From Belliella alkalica (lineage in GTDB: Bacteria > Bacteroidota > Bacteroidia > Cytophagales > Cyclobacteriaceae), in assembly GCF_022549785.1 (NCBI RefSeq), contig NZ_JAKZGO010000006.1:1-64000 (forward strand): a stretch of DNA of 64,000 bases. Direction: 5' to 3'. The notes under the pieces were generated by a model that did no database searches, was not told where the DNA came from, and saw nothing but the letters and a program-made list of their open reading frames with translations. Every line of letters starts with the position of its first letter. Position 1 is the stretch's first letter. Positions 26,846 through 36,027 of this stretch are shown here, piece by piece. Position numbers and translations under genes: made by a program.

Positions 26846-28474
26846 ATGGATATTGAATTCAACAAAAACGAAGACCTAAACAAAAATCTACTTTTTCAAC
26901 TCAATAAAAAGCTACAACAAGTCAAACTCGGAGGTGGTGAAAAACGAATTGCCAAGGAACATGAAAAAGGGAAGTTGACTGCTCGTGAAAGAATTGAATA
27001 CCTTATAGATTCTGATTCAGAATTCTTGGAAGTCGGGGCCTTAGCTGCGGACAACATGTACCAAGAAGAAGGCGGATGTCCTTCGGCTGGTGTAGTCACA
27101 GGGATGGGTTATGTGAATGGCAGAATGTGTATGATAGTAGCAAATGATGCCACTGTAAAAGCAGGTGCTTGGTTTCCAATGACAGCCAAAAAGAATCTCC
27201 GTGCACAGGAAATCGCTATGGAAAATAGACTTCCCATCATCTATCTGGTAGACAGTGCAGGTGTATTTCTCCCAATGCAAAATGAAATCTTCCCTGACAA
27301 GGAGCATTTTGGAAGACAATTCAGGAACAATGCGAAAATGTCCTCCATGGGCATCATCCAAGTGGCAGCGATAATGGGTAGTTGCGTAGCAGGAGGAGCT
27401 TACCTTCCAATCATGTCTGATGAAGCTATGATTGTTGACAAAACAGGATCGATATTTCTTGCAGGTTCATATTTGGTAAAAGCTGCTATCGGAGAATCTG
27501 TGGATAACGAAACTCTGGGTGGTGCAACTACACATTGCGAGATATCAGGTGTCACTGACAACAAATATGACTCTGATCAAGAATGCCTCGATGCTATCAG
27601 AAAGATATTTGACAAAATAGGTGCTGCCGAAAAAGCAGGATTCGATCGAAGCGATCCAAAAAAACCAAGCAAAGACGAAAAAGAACTTTATGGTACATTC
27701 CCATCGGATCGTGTCAAACCTTATGATATGGTCGAGATCATAGAGAGACTAGTCGATAATTCTGAGTTTGAAGAATACAAAAAGGATTATGGAAAAACAC
27801 TTCTTTGTGGAACTGCAAGAATTGATGGATGGGCAATAGGAATTGTTGCCAATCAACGTAAAATTGTCAAAAACAAAAAAGGGGAAATGCAAATGGGTGG
27901 CGTAATCTACTCTGATTCGGCAGATAAAGCAGCACGATTTATCATGAATTGTAACCAAAGGAAAATACCATTGGTATTTATCCAAGACGTATCGGGGTTT
28001 ATGGTGGGTAGCAAAGCTGAACATGGTGGGATTATTAAGGATGGTGCCAAAATGGTGAATGCAATGGCCAACTCAGTGGTTCCCAAGTTTACAATAATAG
28101 TAGGCAATTCTTACGGAGCAGGAAACTATGCCATGTGTGGCAAAGCATATGATCCAAGATTGATTTATTCTTGGCCAACTGCCCAAATGGCCGTGATGTC
28201 AGGAGCATCGGCTGCCAAGACACTGCTACAAATAAAAGTCGCATCCTTGAAAAAATCCGGAAAAGAAATAACGCCTGAGGATGAAAAATCACTTCTTGAC
28301 GAAATTACAGCTAAATACAATGAAGAACTGAGTCCCTATTATGCCGCTGCTCGACTTTGGGTGGACGGTGTGATTGATCCCCTTGACACCCGAAAAGTAA
28401 TCAGCATGGGCATAGAAGCCGCAAATCACTCTCCAATTACAGAAAGATTTAATGTCGGCGTAATTCAGACCTGA
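26846..28474 (+). CDS. acyl-CoA carboxylase, carboxyltransferase (beta) subunit, methylcrotonyl-CoA-type
   Basis: Carboxyltransferase half of a biotin-dependent carboxylase, moving the carboxyl group from biotin to an acyl-CoA. Both crotonase-like halves are present: the N-terminal half with GKLTARERIEYLIDSDSEF, SAGVVTGMGYVNGR and the oxyanion region SCVAGGAYLP, and the C-terminal half with GFMVGSKAEHGGIIKDGAKM and GNSYGAGNYAMCGKAYDPR. LPMQNEIFPDKEHFGR resembles methylcrotonyl-CoA carboxylase more than propionyl-CoA carboxylase, so leucine breakdown is the likeliest pathway. The 542-residue length fits. No biotin carboxylase alpha subunit is adjacent, so its partner is encoded elsewhere. The substrate assignment is inference. 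Confidence 0.85.
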   Translation: MDIEFNKNEDLNKNLLFQLNKKLQQVKLGGGEKRIAKEHEKGKLTARERIEYLIDSDSEFLEVGALAADNMYQEEGGCPSAGVVTGMGYVNGRMCMIVANDATVKAGAWFPMTAKKNLRAQEIAMENRLPIIYLVDSAGVFLPMQNEIFPDKEHFGRQFRNNAKMSSMGIIQVAAIMGSCVAGGAYLPIMSDEAMIVDKTGSIFLAGSYLVKAAIGESVDNETLGGATTHCEISGVTDNKYDSDQECLDAIRKIFDKIGAAEKAGFDRSDPKKPSKDEKELYGTFPSDRVKPYDMVEIIERLVDNSEFEEYKKDYGKTLLCGTARIDGWAIGIVANQRKIVKNKKGEMQMGGVIYSDSADKAARFIMNCNQRKIPLVFIQDVSGFMVGSKAEHGGIIKDGAKMVNAMANSVVPKFTIIVGNSYGAGNYAMCGKAYDPRLIYSWPTAQMAVMSGASAAKTLLQIKVASLKKSGKEITPEDEKSLLDEITAKYNEELSPYYAAARLWVDGVIDPLDTRKVISMGIEAANHSPITERFNVGVIQT

Positions 28475-28517
28475 AATACAAGACACAAGTGAATATTGAA
28501 GCGAGAGACTAGATCCC

Positions 28518-29320
28518 AGAGACCTTCGAGGTTTTTTTCCAAACCTCAAAGGTTGACAACATGACCTTTGAGGTTTTTTTCCAAACCTCGAAGGTCTTAA
28601 TCAGTAACTAAAACCTTCGAGGTCCAAAAAAGACCTCGAAGGTAGACAACATGACCTTTGAGGTTTTTTTCCAAACCTCGAAGGTCTTAATCAGTAACTA
28701 AAACCTTCGAGGTCCCAAAAGACCTCAAAGGTTGACAGCATAACCTTTGAGTTTTTTTTTCCAAACCTCGAAGGTCTTTATCAATAACTTAAACCTTCGA
28801 GGTCCAAAAAAGACCTCAAAGGTTGACAACATGACCTTTGAGGTTTTTTTCCAAACCTCGAAGGCCTTAATCAGTAACTAAAACCTTCGAGGTCTAAAAA
28901 GACCTCAAAGGTTGACAGTATGACCTTTGAGGTTTTTTTCCAAACCTCAAAGGTCTTAAGCAGTAACTAAAACCTTCGAGGTCCAAAAAGACCTCAAAGG
29001 TTGACAGCATGACCTTTGAGGTTTTTTTCCAAACCTCGAAGGTCTTAATCAGTAACTAAAACCTTCGAGGTCCAAAAAGACCTCAAAGGTTGACAGCATG
29101 ACCTTTGAGGTTTTTTTCCAAACCTCGAAGGTCTTAATCAGTAACTAAAACCTTCGAGGTCTAAAAAGACCTCAAAGGTTAACAGCATGACCTTTGAGGT
29201 TTTTATCCAAACCTCAAAGGTCTTAATCAGTAACTAAAACCTTCGAGGTCTAAAAAGACCTCAAAGGTTGACAATATGACCTTTGAGGTTTTTTTCCAAA
29301 CCTCGAAGGTCTTAATCAAC
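28518..29320. repeat. tandem array of nine 89-91 bp palindromic units
   Basis: Copies of one unit begin (at GACCTTTGAGG or a close variant) at 28563, 28653, 28742, 28833, 28922, 29011, 29100, 29189 and 29278, a period of 89-91 bp, with a partial unit before the first. Each unit contains two hairpins: GACCTTTGAGGTTT facing AAACCTCGAAGGTC across a T-rich centre, and ACCTTCGAGGTC facing GACCTCAAAGGT. All arms are versions of ACCTTYGAGGT. The hairpins are joined by constant spacers (TTAATCAGTAACTAAA and TTGACAGCAT). Units differ by a few substitutions and one-base indels. The array starts 44 bases after the carboxylase stop codon and probably ends its transcript, since the T-rich hairpins resemble terminators. 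Confidence 0.92.
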
Positions 29321-29447
29321 CGAAACCATGCAAAATCATAGAAAAGACGCTAGATATTAGATACAAAATATTAGATAACTTTAAACTTTTTTCACCTTAG
29401 CCATCCAAAAAATCGTAAATTAGAGATAATAAATACAGAGGATTTTC

Positions 29448-30290
29448 ATGGAAGACCTTACTGAAAAAGAATTGCATGCCTTGATTTCACTTCTAGACGA
29501 TGAAGATCCTGAAGTAAAAAGTCATGTTCAAGACAAAATAATATCGCTAGGACACAATGTGATCCCAATTTTGGAGAAAAAATGGGAAGATAGTTTCAAC
29601 CCTGAGCTTCAAAAAGAAATCGAGGATCTGGTGCACAATCTTCAATTTTCCCAGCTTAAAGAAAGGCTATATGATTGGGTCAACACTCCTGATCAGGATT
29701 TATTGACTGGTTTATGGATTATTAATACTTATCAATACCCTGACTTGGAATTTGACAAATTGAATACTGATATGCATCAAATATACTTTGATGTATGGAC
29801 AGCTTTCAAAAACAATCTTCTCCCCCACGAGCAAATCAGAATTATCAATAGTATTTTGTTTAATTCTTTAAGGTTTTCTGCCAATACCAAAAATTTTCAT
29901 TCTCCTGGAAATAGCATGTTAAGCAATGTTTTGGATACGAAAAAAGGGAATCCAATTAGTCTTTGTGCAATCTATCTTTTGGTGGCCAAAAAACTTGGGC
30001 TTCCAATCTATGGTGTAAACCTTCCAAATCTTTTTGTTTTGACCTACAAATCTGCTGATGTCAACTTTTACATCAATGCATTTAACAAAGGCTTGGTATT
30101 CAATAAACAGGATATAAATAATTACCTAAGCCATCTAAAAATCGAACCTAGAGCTGTGTTTTTTGAACCTTGTTCAAACAGAGATATAGTTGTTCGGACA
30201 ATCAGAAATTTGATCGTTTCATTTGAAAAATTGGGAGAAACCGAGAAAATCAATGAAATAAAAGAATTGTTGAAAATTGTAAATGAATGA
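29448..30290 (+). CDS. SirB1-like transglutaminase-fold protein, 280 aa
   Basis: The central region NPISLCAIYLLVAKKLGLPIYGVNLPNLFVLTY (about 165-197) has the pattern of the SirB1/Transglut_core2 family, which is related to transglutaminases but has no established enzymatic role. In most relatives the second part reads PGHFL with a histidine; here it is PNLFVL, so that His is missing. The N-terminal 60 residues are acidic and helical with a HEAT-like pattern (ISLLDDEDPEVKSHVQDKII). The gene begins about 130 bases after the tandem repeat array and stands alone on its strand, facing the redoxin-like gene tail to tail. The family call is from motif pattern. Confidence 0.65.
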   Translation: MEDLTEKELHALISLLDDEDPEVKSHVQDKIISLGHNVIPILEKKWEDSFNPELQKEIEDLVHNLQFSQLKERLYDWVNTPDQDLLTGLWIINTYQYPDLEFDKLNTDMHQIYFDVWTAFKNNLLPHEQIRIINSILFNSLRFSANTKNFHSPGNSMLSNVLDTKKGNPISLCAIYLLVAKKLGLPIYGVNLPNLFVLTYKSADVNFYINAFNKGLVFNKQDINNYLSHLKIEPRAVFFEPCSNRDIVVRTIRNLIVSFEKLGETEKINEIKELLKIVNE

Positions 30291-30369
30291 TTTTAACTAA
30301 TTTTCTAATCAAATAATCTTCTTTTATTCTGAAAACGATCAAATAAATAATACACCAATTGATAAGAAA

Positions 30370-30954
30370 CTAATTCAACAATCTAATATTGCACCCGACA
30401 GGCCGGCTTGAACTTGGGCTCGGATTTTTCTTGTTTTGAATATTTTCTAAAGCATTTTCCAAATACTTCATATTAGCACTTTCAGGTACCTGTGGATTGT
30501 TGTCAATAGCCCCTCTATATGCAACAGCAAATCCTGTTTGACTAGGTGTGATTACTATCACTTCTGGAAGTTTTGTTACTTGTAATTGCTTGGTAAGCGA
30601 TTGGCTACCATCATTAAGCATAGAAATCCCAGAAATTTTTCCTTTAAACCTTCCTTCTACGTTTACCTTGCTTTCCTCTTCATCATTTCCAAAATGCGGA
30701 TTTACCATTGCAAACACGAAATTGTCTTTTGAATAATTGTTGTAAAGATCAATGATCCTGTTTTCATATAATTTTGAAAATGGACACGAAAGTGTGGTGA
30801 AAACCAAGACAATAGCCCTAGAATCATTATGATTATTCAATTCAAACATTTCACCATTTAGAATATCCTCTAAACTAAAATTCTCTACTCTTTGGCCAAA
30901 AGATTGAAACGTTAGTAGCAAAAAGACAATAGGTAAAATTTTAATAGCTTTCAT
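30370..30954 (-). CDS. exported thioredoxin-fold (redoxin) protein
   Basis: A signal peptide (start taken at MKAIKILPIVFLLL, residue 9 of the longest frame) ends at SFGQ, followed by a thioredoxin-like domain. IVLVFTTLSCPFSKLYENRI contains one cysteine in the active-site position, with Ser-Lys where a CxxC thioredoxin has the second Cys, so it resembles a peroxiredoxin or a one-Cys redoxin. The cis-Pro loop KLPEVIVITP is present. The C-terminus ends with SSRPVGCNIRLLN, adding a second cysteine. It is periplasmic by signal. Substrate unknown. The PPTase gene lies 49 bases upstream in the same direction. Confidence 0.75.
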   Translation of the reverse strand: MKAIKILPIVFLLLTFQSFGQRVENFSLEDILNGEMFELNNHNDSRAIVLVFTTLSCPFSKLYENRIIDLYNNYSKDNFVFAMVNPHFGNDEEESKVNVEGRFKGKISGISMLNDGSQSLTKQLQVTKLPEVIVITPSQTGFAVAYRGAIDNNPQVPESANMKYLENALENIQNKKNPSPSSSRPVGCNIRLLN

Positions 30955-31003
30955 AGAAGTTTGATTTATATTCTTCATTCCAATAAAGATACTTACAAAA
31001 TCT

Positions 31004-31633
31004 CTACCAAATAGTATAAGTCAATACCATTTGCCCCTCCACTTGAACTTTTACTTGGTAAAAATGATCTGAGAAATCTGTGAGATGAATTTTACCATTG
31101 ATCACTTTGTCTTCAATTGAAAATGGTTTCAAAATTATATTTTCTTTAAGACTTATCCCCTTTCTTCCTTGGCATTTGTAGATGGATTCTTTTGCCGACC
31201 AAGCAATTGTATATAGAAGTGGATCATTATTTAAAAATTCAATTTCTGAAGGATCCAAAAATTTTGGACCAAGCCGTAAAATTTTTTCCCTTACAAAATC
31301 TAAATCTATGCCGACAGGCATGTCTTTGTGGAAAATAGCAGCAGCAAGACCTCTGGTATGAGTCAAAGAAACATAACCATATCCATCCATAGAATGCGAT
31401 TTGCCATGCTCGTCTTTATAAAATCCAGGATAAGGAAGAGAAATAATATCCAAAGCATATTTGATAGCAAGTCGTGCCGCCTTCCACTCCTTCATTTTTT
31501 CAACATGAGAGATGTTTGCAAGAGAAAGTTTCTCTCTAAAACTAAGAAAACCAACTTCAACTTCAGAAACTTCTTGAATATTATTAACTGCCAAGGCCGA
31601 TAAAGCACTTATTTTTTCTATTTTTGTTTGCAT
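31004..31633 (-). CDS. 4'-phosphopantetheinyl transferase (Sfp type)
   Basis: Transfers phosphopantetheine from CoA to a carrier-protein serine. The two signature motifs are present: PVGIDLDFV near residues 111-119 (Mg-binding Asp) and WSAKESIYKCQG near 145-156. KSHSMDGYGYVSLTHTRG upstream supplies the His that contacts the CoA phosphate. Length 209 fits the Sfp/AcpT group. No polyketide or nonribosomal synthetase is nearby, so it may serve acyl carrier proteins of fatty-acid or flexirubin-type pigment synthesis; that is speculation. Its start overlaps the control region of the divergent WD40 gene. Confidence 0.85.
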   Translation of the reverse strand: MQTKIEKISALSALAVNNIQEVSEVEVGFLSFREKLSLANISHVEKMKEWKAARLAIKYALDIISLPYPGFYKDEHGKSHSMDGYGYVSLTHTRGLAAAIFHKDMPVGIDLDFVREKILRLGPKFLDPSEIEFLNNDPLLYTIAWSAKESIYKCQGRKGISLKENIILKPFSIEDKVINGKIHLTDFSDHFYQVKVQVEGQMVLTYTIW

Positions 31634-31671
31634 TGCCCTTTTTGGGTTTTGAATTGCTTACACTGCAATAT

Positions 31672-32580
31672 ATGACGAAAATTCAAGTAACTAAACTTCA
31701 TACACTTACAGGACACAACGACTGCATCTATGCACTGGCAGAAGGTTTTGATCCACAGTTTTTCTACACAGGCTCTGGTGATGGAATGGTGGTAGAATGG
31801 GACTTATTGAATCCTAAAGATGGGAAATTAATTGCCAAATTACCACATTCTGTATATGCTTTGGAAGTAGATAAAGAAAAAAAATTACTTTTTATCGGTC
31901 ACAACTTCGAAGGTATCCACGTCATCGATCTTCAGGAAAACAAAGAAATTTGGTCTCTCAAAATTACGGACCAATCGATTTTTGACATAAAAGTATATGA
32001 AAACGAAGTATTTGTAGCTACAGGTGATGGAGTCATCTCTATCATTGATATCAAGGAAAGATCACTCAAAAAGCACCTCAAACTTAGTTCAAAAAGTGCC
32101 CGAGTAATGACTATTGACAAGGCAAAAAAACAACTCGCAATAGGATTTAGCGATCATTCTGTCAAAATAATTGATATTGTCAATTACACTCCACTTCATT
32201 TGCTCAATGGTCATAGTAACTCGGTATTTGCATTGGCCTATTCTCCAACTCAGGATGTTTTGGTTAGTGGTGGAAGAGATGCTTCTTTGAAATTTTGGAA
32301 CTCCAATACTTACGAGCAAACAAATAAGGTAATAGCACATATGTTTGCCATCAATTATCTTTCATTTAGAGAAGATGGCATGTTTTTTATAACTTGTAGC
32401 ATGGACAAATCCATGAAAATTTGGGATGCCAATGAACACAAACTGCTTAAGGTAATAGACAAAGCACGACACGCAGGACATGGTACATCCATCAATAAAG
32501 TGCTTTGGAGCACATTTAACCAATCTATTATCTCAATCAGCGATGATAGAAGCATTTCAATTTGGAAAGTAGATATTTGA
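31672..32580 (+). CDS. WD40-repeat protein
   Basis: A cytoplasmic beta-propeller of about 302 residues without signal peptide. WD-like repeats are visible through the whole protein, for example LTGHNDCIYAL..GSGDGMVVEWD, LNGHSNSVFALAYSP..GGRDASLKFWN and SMDKSMKIWD, with a closing SISIWKVDI strand, consistent with one seven-bladed propeller. The function is presumably a protein-binding scaffold. I set the start at 31672 (MTKIQVTKLHTLTGH) because the upstream extension overlaps the divergent PPTase gene. It is five bases upstream of the DivIVA-domain gene, and the genes through DUF4268 are tightly packed, so they are likely one operon. Confidence 0.88.
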   Translation: MTKIQVTKLHTLTGHNDCIYALAEGFDPQFFYTGSGDGMVVEWDLLNPKDGKLIAKLPHSVYALEVDKEKKLLFIGHNFEGIHVIDLQENKEIWSLKITDQSIFDIKVYENEVFVATGDGVISIIDIKERSLKKHLKLSSKSARVMTIDKAKKQLAIGFSDHSVKIIDIVNYTPLHLLNGHSNSVFALAYSPTQDVLVSGGRDASLKFWNSNTYEQTNKVIAHMFAINYLSFREDGMFFITCSMDKSMKIWDANEHKLLKVIDKARHAGHGTSINKVLWSTFNQSIISISDDRSISIWKVDI

Positions 32581-32585
32581 CAATT

Positions 32586-33452
32586 ATGAAGATAACAGCA
32601 TTAGAAATCCGCAAAAAATCTTTTGAGAAAAATTTCAGAGGTTATGACAAAGAGGAAGTTGACGCTTTTATGAGCGAACTTTCTACTGAATGGGAGAAAT
32701 TGGTAGCAGAAAATGAAGAACTTCAGAGAAAGCTGGATCAAAGCAACAAAGAAGCTACCAAACTCAAAGAAGTAGAAGCTTCACTTTTCAGAACTTTGAA
32801 AACAGCCGAAGATACTGGCGCAAGTATCATCGAAGAAGCAAATGAAGCCGCCGACCACATCGTCAACGAAGCACACCAAAATGCGGAAGCCATGCTGAAT
32901 GATGCCAAAACACAATCTCGGAATCTCATAGATTCAGCAGAAAGCAAAGGCAAGCAAATCATGGCTGAACTCAAGGGCGATGTCAGTGATTTGGTAAATG
33001 GTTATGAATCCTTGATTCACCAAAGGGAGTTGATCTTGAAAAACCTCAAAAAGCTAGCTGAGGACATAGAAGACAACATCAGTATGTCAAACAATGACAT
33101 CAAAAAAGTCAATGTGAAAGTCCATCAGGAAATGGTCGAAACACTCAATAAAAACAATGCTTTCACCATTGCCAACATCAATGACCTAAAAGAAGAAGAA
33201 ATGGTCAAACACACCTTGGTAGATGAAATTGACAACTTAGATGAAGCTCCTGTTTTAGAACAAGATGAAGAAGAAATCATCGAAAATACAACTGTTATAC
33301 AGGAAGATGAAAACTTGAAAGAGGATCAAGAGGAAGTATCCCCTGATCCTGTAACAGAGCCACAAATTAAGTCAAACCAGGAAATTGAGGAACCTGAAGA
33401 AGATAAAAATAAAGGAAATAAGAATAGATCATTTTTTGACGATATAGATTGA
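32586..33452 (+). CDS. DivIVA-domain coiled-coil protein
   Basis: Residues 1-35 (MKITALEIRKKSFEKNFRG, then YDKEEVDAFMSEL) are the membrane-curvature-sensing DivIVA N-terminus. A long coiled coil follows to about residue 190, with two Ala-rich stretches, and a very acidic C-terminal tail (about 215-280) rich in Glu and Asp ends in RSFFDDID. DivIVA proteins mark poles and septa in Gram-positives; related proteins are widespread in Bacteroidota, where the role is not well defined. The stop codon shares one base with the next start (TGATG), indicating translational coupling with folB. Confidence 0.85.
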   Translation: MKITALEIRKKSFEKNFRGYDKEEVDAFMSELSTEWEKLVAENEELQRKLDQSNKEATKLKEVEASLFRTLKTAEDTGASIIEEANEAADHIVNEAHQNAEAMLNDAKTQSRNLIDSAESKGKQIMAELKGDVSDLVNGYESLIHQRELILKNLKKLAEDIEDNISMSNNDIKKVNVKVHQEMVETLNKNNAFTIANINDLKEEEMVKHTLVDEIDNLDEAPVLEQDEEEIIENTTVIQEDENLKEDQEEVSPDPVTEPQIKSNQEIEEPEEDKNKGNKNRSFFDDID

Positions 33453-33817
33453 TGGGAAAAGTATCATTAGAAGGAATAGAGTTTCATGCATATCATGGGG
33501 TATTCTCTGAGGAAACAAAACTAGGGAATCGATTTACAGTAGATATCCATGTAGATACAGACTTTAAAAATGCTATGCTTCATGATCAACTCCGAGACAC
33601 TGTGGATTACGCCAAAATTTATCAAATAGCCAAATCCCACATGCTTGAACCAGTCAAATTGTTGGAACATTTGGCACACTTGATCATTACTGATATTCTA
33701 AAAATCTATCCTTCTTCAAAAAAAGTCTCTGTCACGATCAAAAAACATAACCCTGCTATCGGAGGTGTTGTCAACTTCTCTGTAGTAACAGTTTCTTACC
33801 CAGAAGATTATGCTTAA
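33452..33817 (+). CDS. folB: dihydroneopterin aldolase
   Basis: Folate pathway enzyme cleaving 7,8-dihydroneopterin to 6-hydroxymethyl-dihydropterin and glycolaldehyde. GIEFHAYHGVFSEET near the N-terminus, DTVDYAKIYQIAK near residue 48 with the catalytic Tyr, LLEHLAH near 68 and the catalytic Lys in TIKKHNPAIGG near 98 are all present. The 121-residue length is normal. I use the ATG at 33452, which overlaps the previous stop by one base. The frame runs eight bases into the start of the ChaN-like gene. Confidence 0.93.
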   Translation: MGKVSLEGIEFHAYHGVFSEETKLGNRFTVDIHVDTDFKNAMLHDQLRDTVDYAKIYQIAKSHMLEPVKLLEHLAHLIITDILKIYPSSKKVSVTIKKHNPAIGGVVNFSVVTVSYPEDYA

Positions 33818-34673
33818 AAAAATCACACTTTATTGCTGCTTTACTTTTCTAAGCATTTCAGCATATTCACAAAGTAAGCTCTATCAAATCTTTACGAAAG
33901 AAGGGCAATTGATAGAAGAAAAGGCTTTTTATCAAACTTTAAATGAAAAAGAAGTCATTTTCTTTGGTGAATTACATAACAACAGTGTTGCACATTGGCT
34001 TCAGCTTCAAATTCTCAAAAGCCTAAAGTCAAACGAGAATGAAATTATTTTGGCAGGTGAATTTTTTGAAAGAGATGATCAATTGAACATCAATGAATGG
34101 CTAGAAGGAAGAATTACCGACAAAAACTTTGAAGCCGAAGCAAAGTTGTGGAACAATTACGCTACGGATTACAAACCATTGATGCTTTTTGCAAAAGAAA
34201 ATAAAATCCCTGTAGTCGCATCCAATATTCCCAGAAAATACGCTTCAGTAGTAAGTCGAGAAGGTTTGAAAAGCTTGGAATCTTTCTCTGAAGAAGCCAA
34301 AAAATCAATCGCTCCATTGCCTATTGAAGTAGATATGTCTTTACCGGGGTATCAGGGAATGAAAGAAATGATGCATGGATCAAGTATGAATGTTGATTTT
34401 ATGGTAGAAGCCCAAGCAATAAAAGATGCCACAATGGCTTTTTCACTTTTTGAACACATTGGAAAGGGAAAAACTATCTTTCATGTAAACGGTTCTTATC
34501 ATTCCAATAATTATGAAGGCATCATTTGGTATTTGAGAAAGGAGTTTGAAGATGCTGGAATTGTTACTATTGCTACTGTGGAGCAAAATGATACGAAAGC
34601 GCTTGAAGAAAAATCAAAGGGAATAGCAGACTTCATCATTGTCCTTCCTAGTGATAGTCCGAAAAGTTATTGA
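33810..34673 (+). CDS. ChaN-like haem-binding / Tiki-superfamily protein
   Basis: Exported protein with a short signal peptide ending near AYSQ. The core carries FFGELHNNSVAHWLQLQILK (about 51-70) and AGEFFERDDQ near 83, the conserved Glu/His pattern of the Cofac_haem_bdg (ChaN) family, which belongs to the TraB/Tiki/EreA superfamily. IFHVNGSYHSNNYEG near 226 is the third conserved element. ChaN of Campylobacter binds a pair of haem molecules; whether this protein binds haem or is a metalloprotease-like member is unknown. It overlaps folB by eight bases and is followed six bases later by the DUF4268 gene. Confidence 0.8.
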   Translation: MLKKITLYCCFTFLSISAYSQSKLYQIFTKEGQLIEEKAFYQTLNEKEVIFFGELHNNSVAHWLQLQILKSLKSNENEIILAGEFFERDDQLNINEWLEGRITDKNFEAEAKLWNNYATDYKPLMLFAKENKIPVVASNIPRKYASVVSREGLKSLESFSEEAKKSIAPLPIEVDMSLPGYQGMKEMMHGSSMNVDFMVEAQAIKDATMAFSLFEHIGKGKTIFHVNGSYHSNNYEGIIWYLRKEFEDAGIVTIATVEQNDTKALEEKSKGIADFIIVLPSDSPKSY

Positions 34674-34679
34674 TAAAGA

Positions 34680-35138
34680 ATGTATAGCAGAGCAGAAAAA
34701 TCCAAAATCAGAAAAGACTTTTGGACGGCATTTGGTCAATACATGAAGCCGGTTCCTTCAGAAACTGGCTTTCGCGTGAATTGGTCCAATTACAAGACTG
34801 GTGTCAAGCATATTTTTTTCAGAATGAAGGCGGAGTTGGATTTTGCATCCATTGGTATTGAGATCAACCATGCTGATGAAGAGCTTCAGCTGCTATTTTT
34901 TGAGCAATTCCAAGAATTCAAAAAAATCCTTCATACTCAACTCAATGAAGAGTGGGATTGGGAATTGCACCATATTGACGAATCAGGAAAGATCGTTTCA
35001 AGAATTCAGAAAATAATCCCCAAAGTAAATGTTATGGATCAAAACGACTGGTCAAAAATCATATCATTCCTCAAACCGCGAATCATCGCCTTAGACGCAT
35101 TCTGGGCAAATATGAAGCCTGCATTTGAGGAGCTTTGA
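34680..35138 (+). CDS. DUF4268-domain protein
   Basis: A 152-residue cytoplasmic protein. RAEKSKIRKDFWTAFGQYMKP at the start, FRMKAELDFASIGIEI near residue 48 and ALDAFWANMKPAF at the end fit DUF4268, a domain found alone in Bacteroidota and also at the end of some restriction-related proteins. Function unknown. The alpha/beta pattern with conserved Glu residues does not show a clear nuclease motif. It is the last gene of the WD40-DivIVA-folB-ChaN run; the sequence after it is a low-complexity gap of 150 bases. Confidence 0.75.
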   Translation: MYSRAEKSKIRKDFWTAFGQYMKPVPSETGFRVNWSNYKTGVKHIFFRMKAELDFASIGIEINHADEELQLLFFEQFQEFKKILHTQLNEEWDWELHHIDESGKIVSRIQKIIPKVNVMDQNDWSKIISFLKPRIIALDAFWANMKPAFEEL

Positions 35139-35292
35139 GTTTGGGATTAGAAAATTGAAAGATTGAAAATACTTGACCATGGTGGATAAGATAATTGGGT
35201 TTGTGGATTTGTATTTTATTTTTCTATTCATTAAGAATAACAATTTAGGACTAAAACACTAGAGTTATTAATTTGGACTTCATTTACAGAAT

Positions 35293-36027
35293 CTACTCCA
35301 CCTCCACTTTCTCCAACAAAATCTCAGAAAGAAGTTCTAATTCTCCTTTTTTATACAAAGCTTCCATTTCTTCTACGGGTATCGTCTCATCCATAGGTTT
35401 GTAATTTTCATAATCTTGAAGAATCAAACCTCCTATTTCATGCCTATTGATGGCTTTTCGAAATCGGACTCCTCCTCCATCTGTATGGTAAGAGTATGCT
35501 AGATAATCCATCAAAAAGGAATCTTGGTTAATCCAAAATAGAAATTCATCATCAAAATCCTCTCCTCCTCCCTCTTCTGAAAAAGTCACTTTGATCAAGT
35601 GGTAATTCTTCCCATCAATATCTGTTTCTCCGATATAGGTCTTAAAAACAGCTGGATCATTCAATCCATAAGGCAAATAAGCAAAATACGCCACGGAATT
35701 TACTGAGTTAGAGAATGCTTTTAACCTCTCTTCTTCAAGCTTGACTATTTCATCGTTTATCTTTCTCGTAAAACCTTCATTATTCAAAAAATCTTTTACT
35801 ATCCCAATGCTATCATTAAACTCCCGCGTATATTCAAATGCATTTTGGGATTTGAATATAGTATAATGTCGGTTTCTAAAATCAAAGCTGATCTTAACTT
35901 TTTCGAATCCTTCCCCTCCATGTGCTAGAATTGCCTGATCGATGATTTTTTCTGCTTCTGTGCGCTGCTTACAGCTTAGCAATACAGAAAATGCAATTAG
36001 TAGAATGAATAAATTTCTCATAATCAA
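35293..36027 (-). CDS. lipoprotein, DUF6503-like, copy 2
   Basis: Lipobox LLSC with cysteine near residue 19. The body contains KIIDQAILAHGG at the start, typical of the DUF6503 group, then IKVTFSEEGGGEDFDDEFLFWIN near residue 145 and a YHTDGGG motif near 178. It shares the EEGGG element, size (244 residues) and overall order with the gene just upstream in transcription, so the two look like diverged tandem paralogues. It overlaps that gene by four bases. These proteins resemble outer-membrane lipoprotein-sorting folds (LolA/LolB-like half barrels) in pattern, but function is unknown. Confidence 0.7.
   Translation of the reverse strand: MIMRNLFILLIAFSVLLSCKQRTEAEKIIDQAILAHGGEGFEKVKISFDFRNRHYTIFKSQNAFEYTREFNDSIGIVKDFLNNEGFTRKINDEIVKLEEERLKAFSNSVNSVAYFAYLPYGLNDPAVFKTYIGETDIDGKNYHLIKVTFSEEGGGEDFDDEFLFWINQDSFLMDYLAYSYHTDGGGVRFRKAINRHEIGGLILQDYENYKPMDETIPVEEMEALYKKGELELLSEILLEKVEVE

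Noticed and set aside
28518..29320. CRISPR array
   Set aside because: The period is regular, but the whole unit is repeated with no unique spacers; the constant linkers are also the same in each unit, and no cas genes are near.
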